34,799 nt of DNA from Spirochaetota bacterium (GCA_013151965.1 JAADHF010000136.1:1-34799), one strand, 5' to 3'; positions 1 to 7,979 are shown, numbered from the stretch's first letter. Translations and numbers: made by a program. The notes: generated by a model not told the origin, from the sequence alone.

Positions 1-468
1 GAGTTTAAAAATATTGAGGTTGCGGATTTAGGCCTTGGGGAACTTAATAACACAGGACTGCAGATCCTTACCCTCTACTCAAGTTCATTAATAGGAATAA
101 AACTTCTTATATCCAGGCCTTTTCAATTTTTCCCGCAGCATCGCCATCCTCCCTCCAAAGACGGCGCCTACCCCGGCAAAACAGAGATATTCCGCGGCCA
201 GCAGGGCACCATGTGCCTCTACGTCCCGGGCGAACCGCCAGAAAACCCGCGGGTCTCTCCGCCCGAGCATAGAAAACAGTATTGTTCTATCTGGCATGAG
301 GTTGTATTAACACCCGGAGAGCAGTATGTGAGTCTTCCGAATACCTGGCATTGGTTTATGGCCGGTAGTGAAGGTGCTGTTGTTTTTAGTTTTTCCACAA
401 AGGCAATGGATTCCGAGGATCAGTTTCTTGACCCTCAGGTAAAGAGAAAAACAATAATAGAGAGGTAA
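1..468 (+). CDS. D-lyxose isomerase-like cupin protein, 5'-truncated by the window edge
   Basis: The reading frame is open from the first base, so only the C-terminal 155 residues are visible. The part seen resembles D-lyxose ketol-isomerase, a single-domain cupin that interconverts D-lyxose and D-xylulose with a bound divalent metal. Visible cupin features are FPQHRHP near residue 43 with two histidines in metal-ligand positions, a following Glu (KTEIFRG), and LPNTWHWF near residue 114 with the last expected histidine. The tail (FSTKAMDSEDQFLDPQVKR) matches the usual end of the family, so the 3' end looks intact. Translation ends directly against the stop of a convergent kinase remnant (position 469); lyxose isomerases and four-carbon-sugar kinases can share sugar-acid clusters, so the two may once have belonged together. 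Substrate is inferred from family only; other pentoses or D-mannose are possible. Confidence 0.72.
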   Translation, partial: EFKNIEVADLGLGELNNTGLQILTLYSSSLIGIKLLISRPFQFFPQHRHPPSKDGAYPGKTEIFRGQQGTMCLYVPGEPPENPRVSPPEHRKQYCSIWHEVVLTPGEQYVSLPNTWHWFMAGSEGAVVFSFSTKAMDSEDQFLDPQVKRKTIIER

Positions 469-1030
469 TTAAGTCCGAAACTCATTGTAAATTTTAAAAA
501 GCGAATCCTCTTCTCCGACATTACCGGGGAAAATAACGAAGGGAATAGGCCCGAACCGGTGATTAGCGGGAAGCTTTATAACAGGAACACCGGGTAAAAT
601 CTGTCCCGGAACCCTTGCCTTGTCTATTTTTAAACCCTCTGCTAAAACAACATGGGATGTAATTCCGCCCCTTGCAATTATAAAAGAAGGTTTCACAGGG
701 AATCCCTCGATTATCCGTGCAAGAAATTCGGATATCTTCCCTCCTGCAGATAATCTCTTTTCTCTTCTTTTAAACTTTTTTTCATTCCTAGGCATAGCTA
801 TAATTAATTTCAGATAACTATCCGGCCTCAGTAGTATCTGTTCAATATCCAGCTCCAGAATATCCAGAGCGGCTCTTTTTTTGAGAAACTCAAGCTGTCC
901 GGTGGACTTTTTTACATAGGAACCGACGACAATTACTCCGTTCCCCTTATATCAAACTGCCCTCCCTCTATCAGCGGCTTGTCCGGTGTGCCTGTTATGG
1001 ATTTCACAAGAGAAGCCGCACCCTGAAATA
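469..1030 (-). pseudogene. Remnant of a four-carbon acid sugar kinase (DUF1537/OtnK family), C-terminal nucleotide-binding domain
   Basis: Only the C-terminal part of a kinase of about 400-450 residues is present. The family signature is clear: ARGGITSHVVLAEGL, then PGQILPGVPVIKL and FVIFPGNVGEEDSL, the nucleotide-binding end of sugar-acid kinases such as OtnK/DtnK. Homology does not start at the ATG at 795: the same frame continues upstream as VVGSYVKKSTGQLEFLKKRA up to a stop near 952, and a second frame carries the preceding piece (GAASLVKSITGTPDKPLIEG) to about 1028. The two meet near 935-945, so the remnant also contains a frameshift. Upstream of about 1030 the homology switches abruptly to sulfatase sequence. 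I read this as a dead fragment. A sequencing error could explain the frameshift but not the loss of the N-terminal half. Confidence 0.72.
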
Positions 1031-1512
1031 TAGTAGTAGTTGTACTTATACCGATTATCCCTCAGCGGTACCCATCTTCTGCTACCTGCAGAGTACTCCA
1101 TATAATGAATATCTCTATCGTGTTTTTTCTGCTTTCTAAGGAGGGATTCTCCGGAAAGAGGATAAGGAGCGGGATACTCTATATCCGCAGCATCCACTAT
1201 TGTAGGCAGTCTGTCATTCCAATCTACAAATTCATCAGCCTCAACCAGGGGATTAAATTTATCCGGGAACCGGACAATAAAAGGAACTCTTGCGCAGCTG
1301 TCATAGGGAAGCCACTTCTGATACGTGCCGTAATCGCCGAGCATCTCTCCGTGGTCAGAGAAGAATAGTACAATTGTGTTATCGGCGAGCCCGGTATCTT
1401 CCAGGGTATCAAGGACTCTTCCTATATGATAGTCAACATGAGTAATGGAGGAAAAGTAAAGCTGTTTCATTCTCTTTAGGTACTTTTGATTTTCCTGTTT
1501 TAAACAAAACAC
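1031..1512 (-). pseudogene. Internal fragment of a type I sulfatase
   Basis: An open frame encodes a piece of an alkaline-phosphatase-superfamily sulfatase: HVDYHIGRVLDTLEDTG, then TIVLFFSDHGEMLGDYG, which contains the Asp-His metal-ligand motif of the C-terminal half of the active site, then ARVPFIVRFPDKF and LRDNRYKYNYYY. Type I sulfatases are usually 450-550 residues with an N-terminal CxPSR motif whose cysteine becomes formylglycine. That motif and roughly the first 200 residues are absent. At the 5' side the frame runs into exonuclease sequence on the opposite strand near 1485-1500; at the 3' side it runs into the kinase remnant near 1030, after which the encoded residues no longer look like sulfatase. 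With both ends missing it cannot be a working enzyme. Confidence 0.72.
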
Positions 1513-1709
1513 TTGAATATTATAGAATGGGAACCCCTTATTACGAAAAGCACTGTACTTACAGAATATTTAAGGATAATTTAGCTTCATTGTCTGATTA
1601 TTATAATATATCTTTAAATCATCACGATGTATTAAGTGATGCAAAGGCTTGTGCCGAATTGTTTTTAATCAATAGACTAAAACCGCTCAATCTGGGTATT
1701 CTATTATAA
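1485..1709 (+). pseudogene. C-terminal fragment of a DnaQ-like 3'-5' exonuclease
   Basis: The frame is open from about 1446 and reads FDFPVLNKTLEYYRM, then HCTYRI, LASLSDYYNI and LNHHDVLSDAKACAEL. This is the end of a DEDDh exonuclease of the DNA polymerase III epsilon type; HHDVLSDA carries the Exo III histidine and aspartate. The Exo I motif (DxExT) and the first half of the domain are missing, and upstream the sequence turns into sulfatase on the other strand. An ATG exists at 1527, but a protein from there would lack most of the catalytic fold. Together with the kinase and sulfatase pieces it suggests several deletions or recombination events have joined unrelated gene ends here. Confidence 0.6.
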
Positions 1710-1741
1710 ATTCACGTTCTGTATTAAAACAGGGGGTAGTT

Positions 1742-2005
1742 ATGGAAATAGAAGTACAAAAGAGAGGCAAAAACGAATTTACGGTTATAGTGAAGGAGAA
1801 TAGTTCAAGTACAAGACACAGAGTGGTATTGGATGATGAGTATTATAAGCATCTTACAGAGGGGAATGTTACAAAAGAGGAATTAATAGAGAAATCTTTT
1901 AAGTTTTTGTTGCAGCACGAATCAAAAGAATCAATCCTTTCGGCCTTTAATTTAAGGGTTATTAAGACTTACTTTCCGCAGTACGAAAAAGAGATAACCG
2001 ACTGA
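1742..2005 (+). CDS. Small conserved-looking hypothetical protein, 87 aa
   Basis: I do not recognise a named family. The gene has a good ribosome-binding site (AGGGGG about 6 bases before the ATG), charged and regular codon use, and a predicted alpha/beta then alpha-helical character: an N-terminal strand-rich part (residues 1-30, KRGKNEFTVIVKE) followed by helices (KEELIEKSFKFLLQ, ESILSAFNLRVIK). The protein is soluble with no signal peptide or membrane segment. The KEELIEKSFKFLL...ESILSAFNLRVIKTYFPQYE layout resembles short proteins of unknown function that I have seen in many bacteria, so I think it is real. It sits alone between the gene remnants and a convergent membrane-protein gene, so the neighbours give no clue to function. 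Confidence 0.7.
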   Translation: MEIEVQKRGKNEFTVIVKENSSSTRHRVVLDDEYYKHLTEGNVTKEELIEKSFKFLLQHESKESILSAFNLRVIKTYFPQYEKEITD

Positions 2006-2114
2006 CCGCACAGGCAGGAGGCCGGCAAAAACACTGTATACTTCCGGTGCAGAAGCGGCGGATGACCGGGACAAGCCGTGGCCGACCAGGTCCGGCAGCC
2101 CGGAGAAAGTTATA
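2006..2114. other. GC-rich intergenic spacer between convergent genes
   Basis: About 109 bases, clearly richer in G+C than the rest of the window (runs such as AGGCAGGAGGCCGG and GTGGCCGACCAGGTCCGGC). It separates two convergent genes but has no clean stem-loop followed by a T-tract. I see no coding signal of its own. Confidence 0.4.
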
Positions 2115-3272
2115 TTATGACGGCTTACCGGAAACAAGCCGTTTGCCCATCATGTTCAGCTTATATTTTCTTATGGTTTCGGGAGGTATCATTCTGCCGT
2201 CAGGGCTTGTAAAGGAAAGAGCATCGACGGGACATTGTACTATGCAGGCTCCGCATTGGACGCAGAGGTTTCCGGAGGTAATCACCGCTTTCTGCAGATT
2301 TGTATCTATTGTATAGCAGTTTCTCGGGCAGACCTCTGCGCAGATACTGCATCCTGTACATCTGCCTTTATCTATCGAAACTTTCAAAAGCCGTTCTTCA
2401 TGAAGGCCGCTCTTGTACACAGGGGTACTGCCCATAAGATCGATATTTACCATGAGAATTACGGCAAATGAAATGATCCCCCACCGAAAGAGAATGTCCG
2501 GATTTAAATTGCCGACAGATAAGTGGCCTAAAACGATAGCAGTCATAAATACTACCCATATGACAATCGAAATCCATCCGATATCGAATAAGACGGTATA
2601 ACTGCTGAACCCCGCTCTTCTCTTTTTACGGCTTAAAAAAGAAGAGTAGAGGGGGAATGTACCGAATATCAGCAGGGGGAGTATCCATGCCGAAAGAAAA
2701 GAAATAAAGGCTATACTCCTCCAGATAAATATCATCAGAACTGCAAGAATTAAAGAAAAAGGGAATGCCCACATTACAGCCATTTCCATCCTCTGTATAA
2801 AGGGGAAGCCTACCGTTCTCATTTCAGGGGTTTTCCTGTAATTTTCTCCTAAGAATTCCGGTATATCTTCTGCATAAACCGGTCCCCAGATAACCTTCCA
2901 TGATGTTTTTTCTCTTATTACCTTTGCCTCTATTCCGGCTGCCGAGAGCTGCGGTAAAACGATCCTTCTGTGTTTTACAAGGGTTTCGATCCCGCTTGTT
3001 TTGATCACCGAAATAACCGAATGGTTGTTCAGCAGCCCTCCTGTCGATGCGCACCACACATTAACACCTTTGCTGTTGGCTATGAGCAGATAACAGTCCG
3101 AATTCCGCAGTGCTCTTTTTACCCTTGTGACTGTTAGAATATAGTTGCAAGTTAAAAAAACCGGGGAATCATTTCCGGGATGACCTATTTTTATAAGCCC
3201 TGTCCTGCACGGAAGCGGAAAACCCCGAAGAATGGTTCCTATCAAATTTATCAGAATGTGCTTCAATGACAT
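2115..3272 (-). CDS. HgcAB-like fusion: membrane corrinoid-binding protein fused to a 2[4Fe-4S] ferredoxin domain
   Basis: The 385-residue protein joins, in order, an HgcA/CFeSP-like corrinoid-binding domain (about 30-145), five likely membrane helices (about 163-280) and a bacterial ferredoxin domain (about 298-350). Residues 71-79 read NVWCASTGG, matching the HgcA cap-helix core N(V/I)WCA whose Cys (here C74) ligates cobalt, but diverging after it from the AGK(G) of true mercury methylators. Cys305/308/311/315 and 337/340/343/347 form two classical [4Fe-4S] motifs. Stand-alone HgcB carries a C-terminal cysteine pair; this tail (GKRLVSGKPS) has none. The likely role is methyl transfer or electron transfer through a membrane corrinoid, not necessarily mercury methylation. 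AAGAAGG precedes the ATG. It lies 42 bases downstream of a SAM methyltransferase gene and is probably cotranscribed with it. Confidence 0.85.
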   Translation of the reverse strand: MSLKHILINLIGTILRGFPLPCRTGLIKIGHPGNDSPVFLTCNYILTVTRVKRALRNSDCYLLIANSKGVNVWCASTGGLLNNHSVISVIKTSGIETLVKHRRIVLPQLSAAGIEAKVIREKTSWKVIWGPVYAEDIPEFLGENYRKTPEMRTVGFPFIQRMEMAVMWAFPFSLILAVLMIFIWRSIAFISFLSAWILPLLIFGTFPLYSSFLSRKKRRAGFSSYTVLFDIGWISIVIWVVFMTAIVLGHLSVGNLNPDILFRWGIISFAVILMVNIDLMGSTPVYKSGLHEERLLKVSIDKGRCTGCSICAEVCPRNCYTIDTNLQKAVITSGNLCVQCGACIVQCPVDALSFTSPDGRMIPPETIRKYKLNMMGKRLVSGKPS

Positions 3273-3314
3273 CTTATTACCTTCTTTGTAATGCAGAATA
3301 ATTTAACAATATAT

Positions 3315-3995
3315 CTATGATAAATCTTCTTTGATGTTTCGTGCAACTGTTTCCGTAAAGTTCCCAAGTTTATTGAGCCGGACAGATTCGAGTGTAAAAC
3401 CGGCATCCTTTAGTTTTTTCGGCAGGTTCTTAACAGCCCTTGTCGTTGTCTGTGTAATAATGTAGGTAATAATTACAAGCGGCAGCCTGAATAGTGCATT
3501 TATTGCCCTTTTAAAGAAATTTTCCGGTACGGTTTCATCTGCAATCAGGAGAAGGGCGCCGGTTTTTAGTATTCTCCTTACTTCGTTCAGGGTGTATCTT
3601 ATTTCCTCTTCGGAGAGCTCCGAAAAACATAAGCTGCTCATAACCGCATCGTAACTGTTCTCTGCCTCGTTTCCCAATTCTCCGATACCCATCTCGCACA
3701 GTGTTATGTTTTGTTTTGCTTTTTCAGGTATTAAAGCTTTTCTGATTCTCCGGGCAGCGGTTTCCAGCATTGCCGGATTTATATCTATGCCCTTTACGCG
3801 GGCACCCTTCGCGGCTGCTTTTAGTGTCAGCGATCCGGTTCCGCAGCCTATGTCGAGTACATTGGCACCCTTATGTATATGCATTATCAGCCGGTCCTGT
3901 GCCTTGTTTAGCTTTCCCAGTGTAAGGATCGATATCCCCGTATCGTACCGGCCGGGTGCGGATTCAAGGATTTTCATAAGAATATACATACTCAT
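3315..3995 (-). CDS. Class I SAM-dependent methyltransferase next to the HgcAB-like fusion (CpaM-like)
   Basis: A 226-residue Rossmann-fold methyltransferase. Motif I is VLDIGCGTG at residues 46-54; the acidic ribose-binding position is in VKGIDINP (about 70), and YDAVMSSLCFSEL (about 118) carries the later core strand. The C-terminal half has a hydrophobic stretch (LPLVIITYIITQ, about 173-184), which may tie it to the membrane. Its opening, MKILESAPGRYDTGISILTLG, is characteristic. From memory, NCBI names a methyltransferase found beside HgcAB-like fusions CpaM (corrinoid protein-associated methyltransferase), and both sequence and context fit. It could methylate the corrinoid or a small molecule delivered to it. 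No strong ribosome-binding site is visible. It is transcribed first, upstream of the fusion gene. Family assignment is firm; the CpaM label is inference. Confidence 0.78.
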   Translation of the reverse strand: MSMYILMKILESAPGRYDTGISILTLGKLNKAQDRLIMHIHKGANVLDIGCGTGSLTLKAAAKGARVKGIDINPAMLETAARRIRKALIPEKAKQNITLCEMGIGELGNEAENSYDAVMSSLCFSELSEEEIRYTLNEVRRILKTGALLLIADETVPENFFKRAINALFRLPLVIITYIITQTTTRAVKNLPKKLKDAGFTLESVRLNKLGNFTETVARNIKEDLS

Positions 3996-4047
3996 TGTAA
4001 TCTATAACATATTATAACGGTTATACCGGTGTTAATGCCCGGTTCTA

Positions 4048-4061
4048 CATGGATATCCATG
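4048..4061. promoter_or_regulatory. Perfect 14-bp palindrome upstream of the methyltransferase gene
   Basis: CATGGATATCCATG is an exact inverted repeat about 53 bases upstream of the minus-strand methyltransferase start. A TATAAT-like -10 for that gene is visible nearby at about 4007-4012 (minus strand), but no convincing -35. The palindrome could bind a dimeric regulator or be chance; no second copy was noticed. Confidence 0.25.
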
Positions 4062-4191
4062 GGCAGGCCTTTAAAAAATCTGCTCTGGCTGTTAGAATGC
4101 TATTCCTTATATTGTATAATGTAAAGGAATTTTAGTATGATCCGGAGACCCTCTGCCTGTCCGGGGGCGGATTCTCTACTATTTGTATGGC

Positions 4192-4295
4192 GGGCAGGTG
4201 TTATGGGCAGGTAAGGTGGATAGATATGACGGGCAGGCATGATGGCTAAGTTTGATGAGCAGGAGTAACGGGTAAGTTTGGTGAGCAGGTACGAT
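4192..4295 (+). repeat. Degenerate 13-bp tandem repeat, 8 units, covering the start codon of the next gene
   Basis: Eight consecutive 13-base units start at 4192, 4205, 4218, 4231, 4244, 4257, 4270 and 4283, with rough consensus GGGCAGGTATGAT. The last four form a 26-base higher-order repeat: GGCTAAGTTTGATGAGCAGG (4244) and GGGTAAGTTTGGTGAGCAGG (4270) match at 18 of 20 bases. The initiation region of the following lipoprotein gene (TTG 4278, GTG 4281) lies within the seventh and eighth units. Since 13 is not a multiple of 3, a change in copy number by one would shift frame and alter the spacing to upstream signals. Confidence 0.6.
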
Positions 4296-5213
4296 AATAT
4301 CCGGGTTGCTGCCGGGCTGTCTTTTTCTCTTCTGATTATCTCCTTTGCATTAAACAGCTGCACTTCGCAGTATGCGAAAAAAGAAGAGGTGTATGTTAAA
4401 CCGCCGGGGGAATATAAGAGCGGTTCTTTTTCCGTTCTTATATACAACATAGCAGGGCTTCCCGATTTTATTTCGAAGAGCCATCCTGCAAAGAATACCG
4501 AACTTATATCGCCGCTTTTAAACCGTTTCGATATCGTTCTGCTGCAGGAGGATTTTTTTTATCACAGGCAGCTTGTTCAATCTGCGGTCCATCCCTATAA
4601 ATCCGAAAAATCTGCAGACGGTTTTTTCTTTACCGGCGACGGGCTTAACAGGTTGTCTTTTTTTCCGTTTTATGAGTATAAACGGGTGCATTGGAAAGAA
4701 AGCTATGGAATTATGGATCACGATAACGATTCGCTTGCACCGAAGGGTTTTTCCTATGCAGTCCACGAGATTATCCCCGGGGTCTATGTCGATATCTATA
4801 ATCTGCACATGGACGCAGGTAATGGAAAGGGTGATTCTGCTGCAAGGCTTAGCCAGATGAAACAGCTGATCGGGGAATTATCCGGGCGGAACGGCGGCAG
4901 TGCCGAGGGGAGAACAAGAGCCGTTATTATCGGCGGGGACTGGAATATCAAACGTAAAAGATTAAAGGATGCCGGTATACTGGACCTTTTAGCAGTGAAG
5001 ACAGGTTATACCGATGCGGCTGAAAGTCTTAAAACAGGCGAAGACAGAATAGACAGGGTGCTCTTTAAAAACGGGACAAATTTAAAATTAACTCCTGTAA
5101 GTTACAGAGTGGAAAGAAATCTCTTTGTTGATGAAAACGGATTTCCTCTTTCCGACCATTTTCCGGTCTCTGTTGTTTTTAAATGGGAGTATTTCCCGGC
5201 AGGGTTAAGATAA
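4278..5213 (+). CDS. Endonuclease/exonuclease/phosphatase-family lipoprotein
   Basis: About 311 residues with a lipoprotein signal peptide: a hydrophobic core (AAGLSFSLLIISFAL) ending in a lipobox LNSC with Cys28. The rest is a DNase I-like (EEP) fold: SVLIYNIAGLP with Asn57, LLQEDF with the metal-binding Glu91, YNLHMDAG with His177, GGDWNIKR with Asp221 and Asn223, and SDHFPV with Asp293-His294. All catalytic positions are present, so it should be an active phosphodiesterase or phosphomonoesterase tethered outside the inner membrane. Candidate substrates include sphingomyelin-type lipids, inositol phosphates and nucleic acids; sequence alone does not decide. Starts are TTG 4278 or GTG 4281, since the frame is closed at 4266-4268. 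AGGAG at 4261-4265 is the only ribosome-binding-like site. The start lies inside a tandem repeat. Confidence 0.82.
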   Translation: MVSRYDNIRVAAGLSFSLLIISFALNSCTSQYAKKEEVYVKPPGEYKSGSFSVLIYNIAGLPDFISKSHPAKNTELISPLLNRFDIVLLQEDFFYHRQLVQSAVHPYKSEKSADGFFFTGDGLNRLSFFPFYEYKRVHWKESYGIMDHDNDSLAPKGFSYAVHEIIPGVYVDIYNLHMDAGNGKGDSAARLSQMKQLIGELSGRNGGSAEGRTRAVIIGGDWNIKRKRLKDAGILDLLAVKTGYTDAAESLKTGEDRIDRVLFKNGTNLKLTPVSYRVERNLFVDENGFPLSDHFPVSVVFKWEYFPAGLR

Positions 5214-5284
5214 AGAGGTAATACACGGCAATATCCGGCATTTCTAATGTCTATAGGGATACGCCTTCCATATGAATACAATGT

Positions 5285-6934
5285 CTATATGAATACCTGA
5301 AATATATGCTGCCAGGGATCCCGATATAGTTTCTCTATTTCTTCGGCTTTTAATACTTCCGTCAGGCGGTTTTTCACCGGCAGGTCTTCTACCCATATTA
5401 ATTCGCTTTTCAAAAAACCGCGTAAACATGTTATTTTAAGCGGAAAAAGGTAATCTTCCGGATTAAGGTTCAAAACAGACCTGTATAATGTTGCTGTGAA
5501 AAGAGAAAATTGGGTTTCCCTATCTGTCAGGTTCTTTATTTCCGCACAATCTTTGCGGTACCAGCCGTTAACATTTTCTTTGTAAACCATCTTTGCAGGC
5601 ACCAGTAACCCTTCGAATTTTAATAAGTTGTTCAACTTACTATATTGAATCTCTAAAAAATTATACTCATGGATTTCATTTCGTTTAAGCCATACAAAAA
5701 ATTCTTCAAAACACGGGTACGTGCATGTTTTATCGATTATTCTCTGCTGTTTTCCTTTCGAAATTAATTCATATTTAACGGTTCTGCCGGCCGAATCGAT
5801 AATATTCGGCAAAGCGTCTCTGCTTAATATTTCAATTTTAACTTTAATATCTTTTTTTAAAGGCTGGATGGTTTTTATCTTTTTTATATCCAGGCTGAGC
5901 TGGTTGATATCTTTTAAACTGTTTCCGTAGAGTTTATAACTTATCTTTAAAGGCCTGCAGGCGGATGGTTTGCGGCAGGTATTTTTATAGTAAAGAGGAG
6001 ATGAGACTACGATAGAATCCTGATTATATGCAGTGATCCAGTAGAGTCCTTCCCCGGATAAGGGAATGTTACCGTTGTCAGGGAGGTTATCTGAAATTTT
6101 TTTATCTCTGTTGTACAATTCCACCTTATGAGTGATTTGCTGAGTTTTATTTAAGGAACGAACAGGATTCCACCCGATATTCCAGCAGTACTCACTTTTT
6201 GCCTCATTAAAGCTGCATAAGACTGTAATACCGGGATCGGTCGTTGCAAAGGTTTTACGGTTACGAATGGCATTAATGATATCCCGCTTCACCGGTTCTG
6301 CCGGCAGCCGGAAACCTGTTAACCCGGATCCGATTTCGTTAATTTCATGTGCATCACTGTTGCCTACCGCCGCCACGGGGTAGCCGTGTTTTAAATAGTC
6401 GGCATATGTTCTTATGAATGGAATATCCAGGGGTGAGTTAAATCTAAAGCCGCTTTTTTTTGCTTTTATAAATACCGTCCCGTTTATCACTTCGATTGCT
6501 GAGACATACGGGATCAGCTGATCCTGCCATTTATCCGTTGCAGGATCAGGATGGTTGAGAACTTTGATAATTTTCCGATTTCCATAGAGGAAATCATAAC
6601 CCTCGCTAATCGAACCATCGATTTTTTCCGGATTCACTATTAAAAAATGGCCTGATAGAAAAGTAATTTCACAGTTACTCCATATCAGAATATTCTTATA
6701 TTCCTTCTGTATTTCTTTTACCTGGCTTATCTGTCTTTTCCATTTTTGCAGGGTAAGATTGTGATTATGATCTCCCACTCCAAAGATAGATACACTGTTT
6801 TTAATACCCTTCGATACCATCTGCCTGACGGTTGCCCTGTCCCTGTTGTCCGAATATTCCGTATGAAAATGCAGGTCTGCAAAGTAAAGGTTATATTTCT
6901 GCAACGCTTGGTCTTTTTGCAATATGAGGTTCAA
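5285..6934 (-). CDS. PHP-domain phosphoesterase with a long uncharacterised C-terminal region
   Basis: The 549-residue protein starts with a PHP domain (about 16-235), the metal-dependent fold of histidinol-phosphate phosphatase and some phosphodiesterases. Metal-ligand candidates are His22 and His24 (DLHFHTEYSD), Asp55-His56 (GVGDHN), Glu89 (NCEI), His128 (LNHPD), Asp194 and His196 (GNSDAHE). About 300 residues follow that I cannot assign: strand-rich, with YWITAYNQDSIVVSSPLYY near 300 as in the C-terminal part of related PHP proteins, but much longer. No signal peptide, so probably cytoplasmic. Its start overlaps the upstream GntR-type regulator gene by 44 bases, so it is very likely translated from the same mRNA as the transporter. 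The role is presumably hydrolysis of a phosphate ester on the imported compound; the substrate is unknown. Confidence 0.78.
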   Translation of the reverse strand: MNLILQKDQALQKYNLYFADLHFHTEYSDNRDRATVRQMVSKGIKNSVSIFGVGDHNHNLTLQKWKRQISQVKEIQKEYKNILIWSNCEITFLSGHFLIVNPEKIDGSISEGYDFLYGNRKIIKVLNHPDPATDKWQDQLIPYVSAIEVINGTVFIKAKKSGFRFNSPLDIPFIRTYADYLKHGYPVAAVGNSDAHEINEIGSGLTGFRLPAEPVKRDIINAIRNRKTFATTDPGITVLCSFNEAKSEYCWNIGWNPVRSLNKTQQITHKVELYNRDKKISDNLPDNGNIPLSGEGLYWITAYNQDSIVVSSPLYYKNTCRKPSACRPLKISYKLYGNSLKDINQLSLDIKKIKTIQPLKKDIKVKIEILSRDALPNIIDSAGRTVKYELISKGKQQRIIDKTCTYPCFEEFFVWLKRNEIHEYNFLEIQYSKLNNLLKFEGLLVPAKMVYKENVNGWYRKDCAEIKNLTDRETQFSLFTATLYRSVLNLNPEDYLFPLKITCLRGFLKSELIWVEDLPVKNRLTEVLKAEEIEKLYRDPWQHIFQVFI

Positions 6935-7979
6935 GTAATAGTTTGATAGGACTTTTCAGATCCTTTTCCAGTTTGGCCCTGATTAAATCAACACTGAGAT
7001 AGCCTATTTCTTCCAACGGCTGTATTACTGCGGTAACGAAACCGTCGCGTATTCCGTAGAAACTATGGTCGTCAAAAGAGCATAATGATATGTCGTCCGG
7101 AATCACAATATTATGTTTTAGAAATAATGTATAAATTTCCAGAGCTATTTCGCTCTCAAAACAAAAAATACATGTAGAATCCGTACTGTGTATTCTTTTT
7201 ATAATCTTATCGTTTTCAGATGTAAAATCATCTAAAGTAATCTGTAATTTATAAGATTCCTTAAACGGTAAATCATTATCCCGAAAGCAGGTTTCCACAC
7301 CCTGCAGCCGTAGTTTTATGGAACTGTTTTCCGGATGTTCATACATAACTGCTATTCTTTTATGGCCTTTCTCGATAAGGTACTGTGTCATATTGTAAGC
7401 GCCTTTGTAATGGTCCGTCATTATATAGTTGCCTTCGTATTCCGGAATTGTACGATCGATTTGAATGACAACAAAATTGTCTTTTTCCATTTTTCTTAAA
7501 GTTGCCGCCAATAAACGATTTTTTGGACGGTCTCCGGATACTTGAGGAATAATAATGAGACCGCTCGGTGTTTTTGAAAATATCGATTGTATTTTATCGA
7601 TCATTTCACCGGTACTTTCACCTTCCCTTTTAAGAATCAGGTTTAAGTCACTGAAAATCGAATTGTTGATCGCCTGTTTCATGCCGTAGATTATATCCTT
7701 TTCGATTCCTTTAGAACTTTTATACAGGAAGGCATATATATTAATTGAGTTAGGGCCGGAAGTTCTCCTTACAAAACTCCCGCTTCCGTGTATCTTATAT
7801 AGATAACCCTCCTGTTCCAGTTCTGCAATCGCATGGCGTACGGTGCTGCGGCTGAATTCAAGAGTTTTTATAATTTCATCCTCGGTTGGGATTTTATTCC
7901 CCGGGCGAAGTCTGTCCGTTCCGATTTTATCAAGAATATATTTTTTTACCTGTAGATACTTCTTATCCTGCTTTTTCAT
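6891..7979 (-). CDS. GntR/LacI hybrid transcriptional regulator (AraR type)
   Basis: The 362-residue protein combines an N-terminal GntR winged helix (about 8-70: KIPTEDEIIKTL, SRSTVRHAIAELEQEGYLYKIHGSGSF) with a LacI-type periplasmic-binding-like effector domain (about 90-358: GLIIIPQVSG, FVVIQIDR, GHKRIAVMYEHPENSSIKLRLQG, DISLCSFDD). This architecture is known from Bacillus AraR, where a sugar releases the repressor from its operator. The gene overlaps the upstream permease stop by 4 bases (ATGA) and its own 3' end overlaps the PHP gene, so it lies inside the operon and probably controls it autogenously. The divergent alpha-mannosidase promoter is a likely second target. The effector is probably the imported sugar or a breakdown product, but no operator could be assigned with certainty. 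Confidence 0.85.
   Translation of the reverse strand: MKKQDKKYLQVKKYILDKIGTDRLRPGNKIPTEDEIIKTLEFSRSTVRHAIAELEQEGYLYKIHGSGSFVRRTSGPNSINIYAFLYKSSKGIEKDIIYGMKQAINNSIFSDLNLILKREGESTGEMIDKIQSIFSKTPSGLIIIPQVSGDRPKNRLLAATLRKMEKDNFVVIQIDRTIPEYEGNYIMTDHYKGAYNMTQYLIEKGHKRIAVMYEHPENSSIKLRLQGVETCFRDNDLPFKESYKLQITLDDFTSENDKIIKRIHSTDSTCIFCFESEIALEIYTLFLKHNIVIPDDISLCSFDDHSFYGIRDGFVTAVIQPLEEIGYLSVDLIRAKLEKDLKSPIKLLLEPHIAKRPSVAEI

Noticed and set aside
2047-2316. 89-codon plus-strand frame starting in the GC-rich spacer
   Set aside because: Runs antisense through the ferredoxin domain of the HgcAB-like gene and has no motif; a shadow frame.
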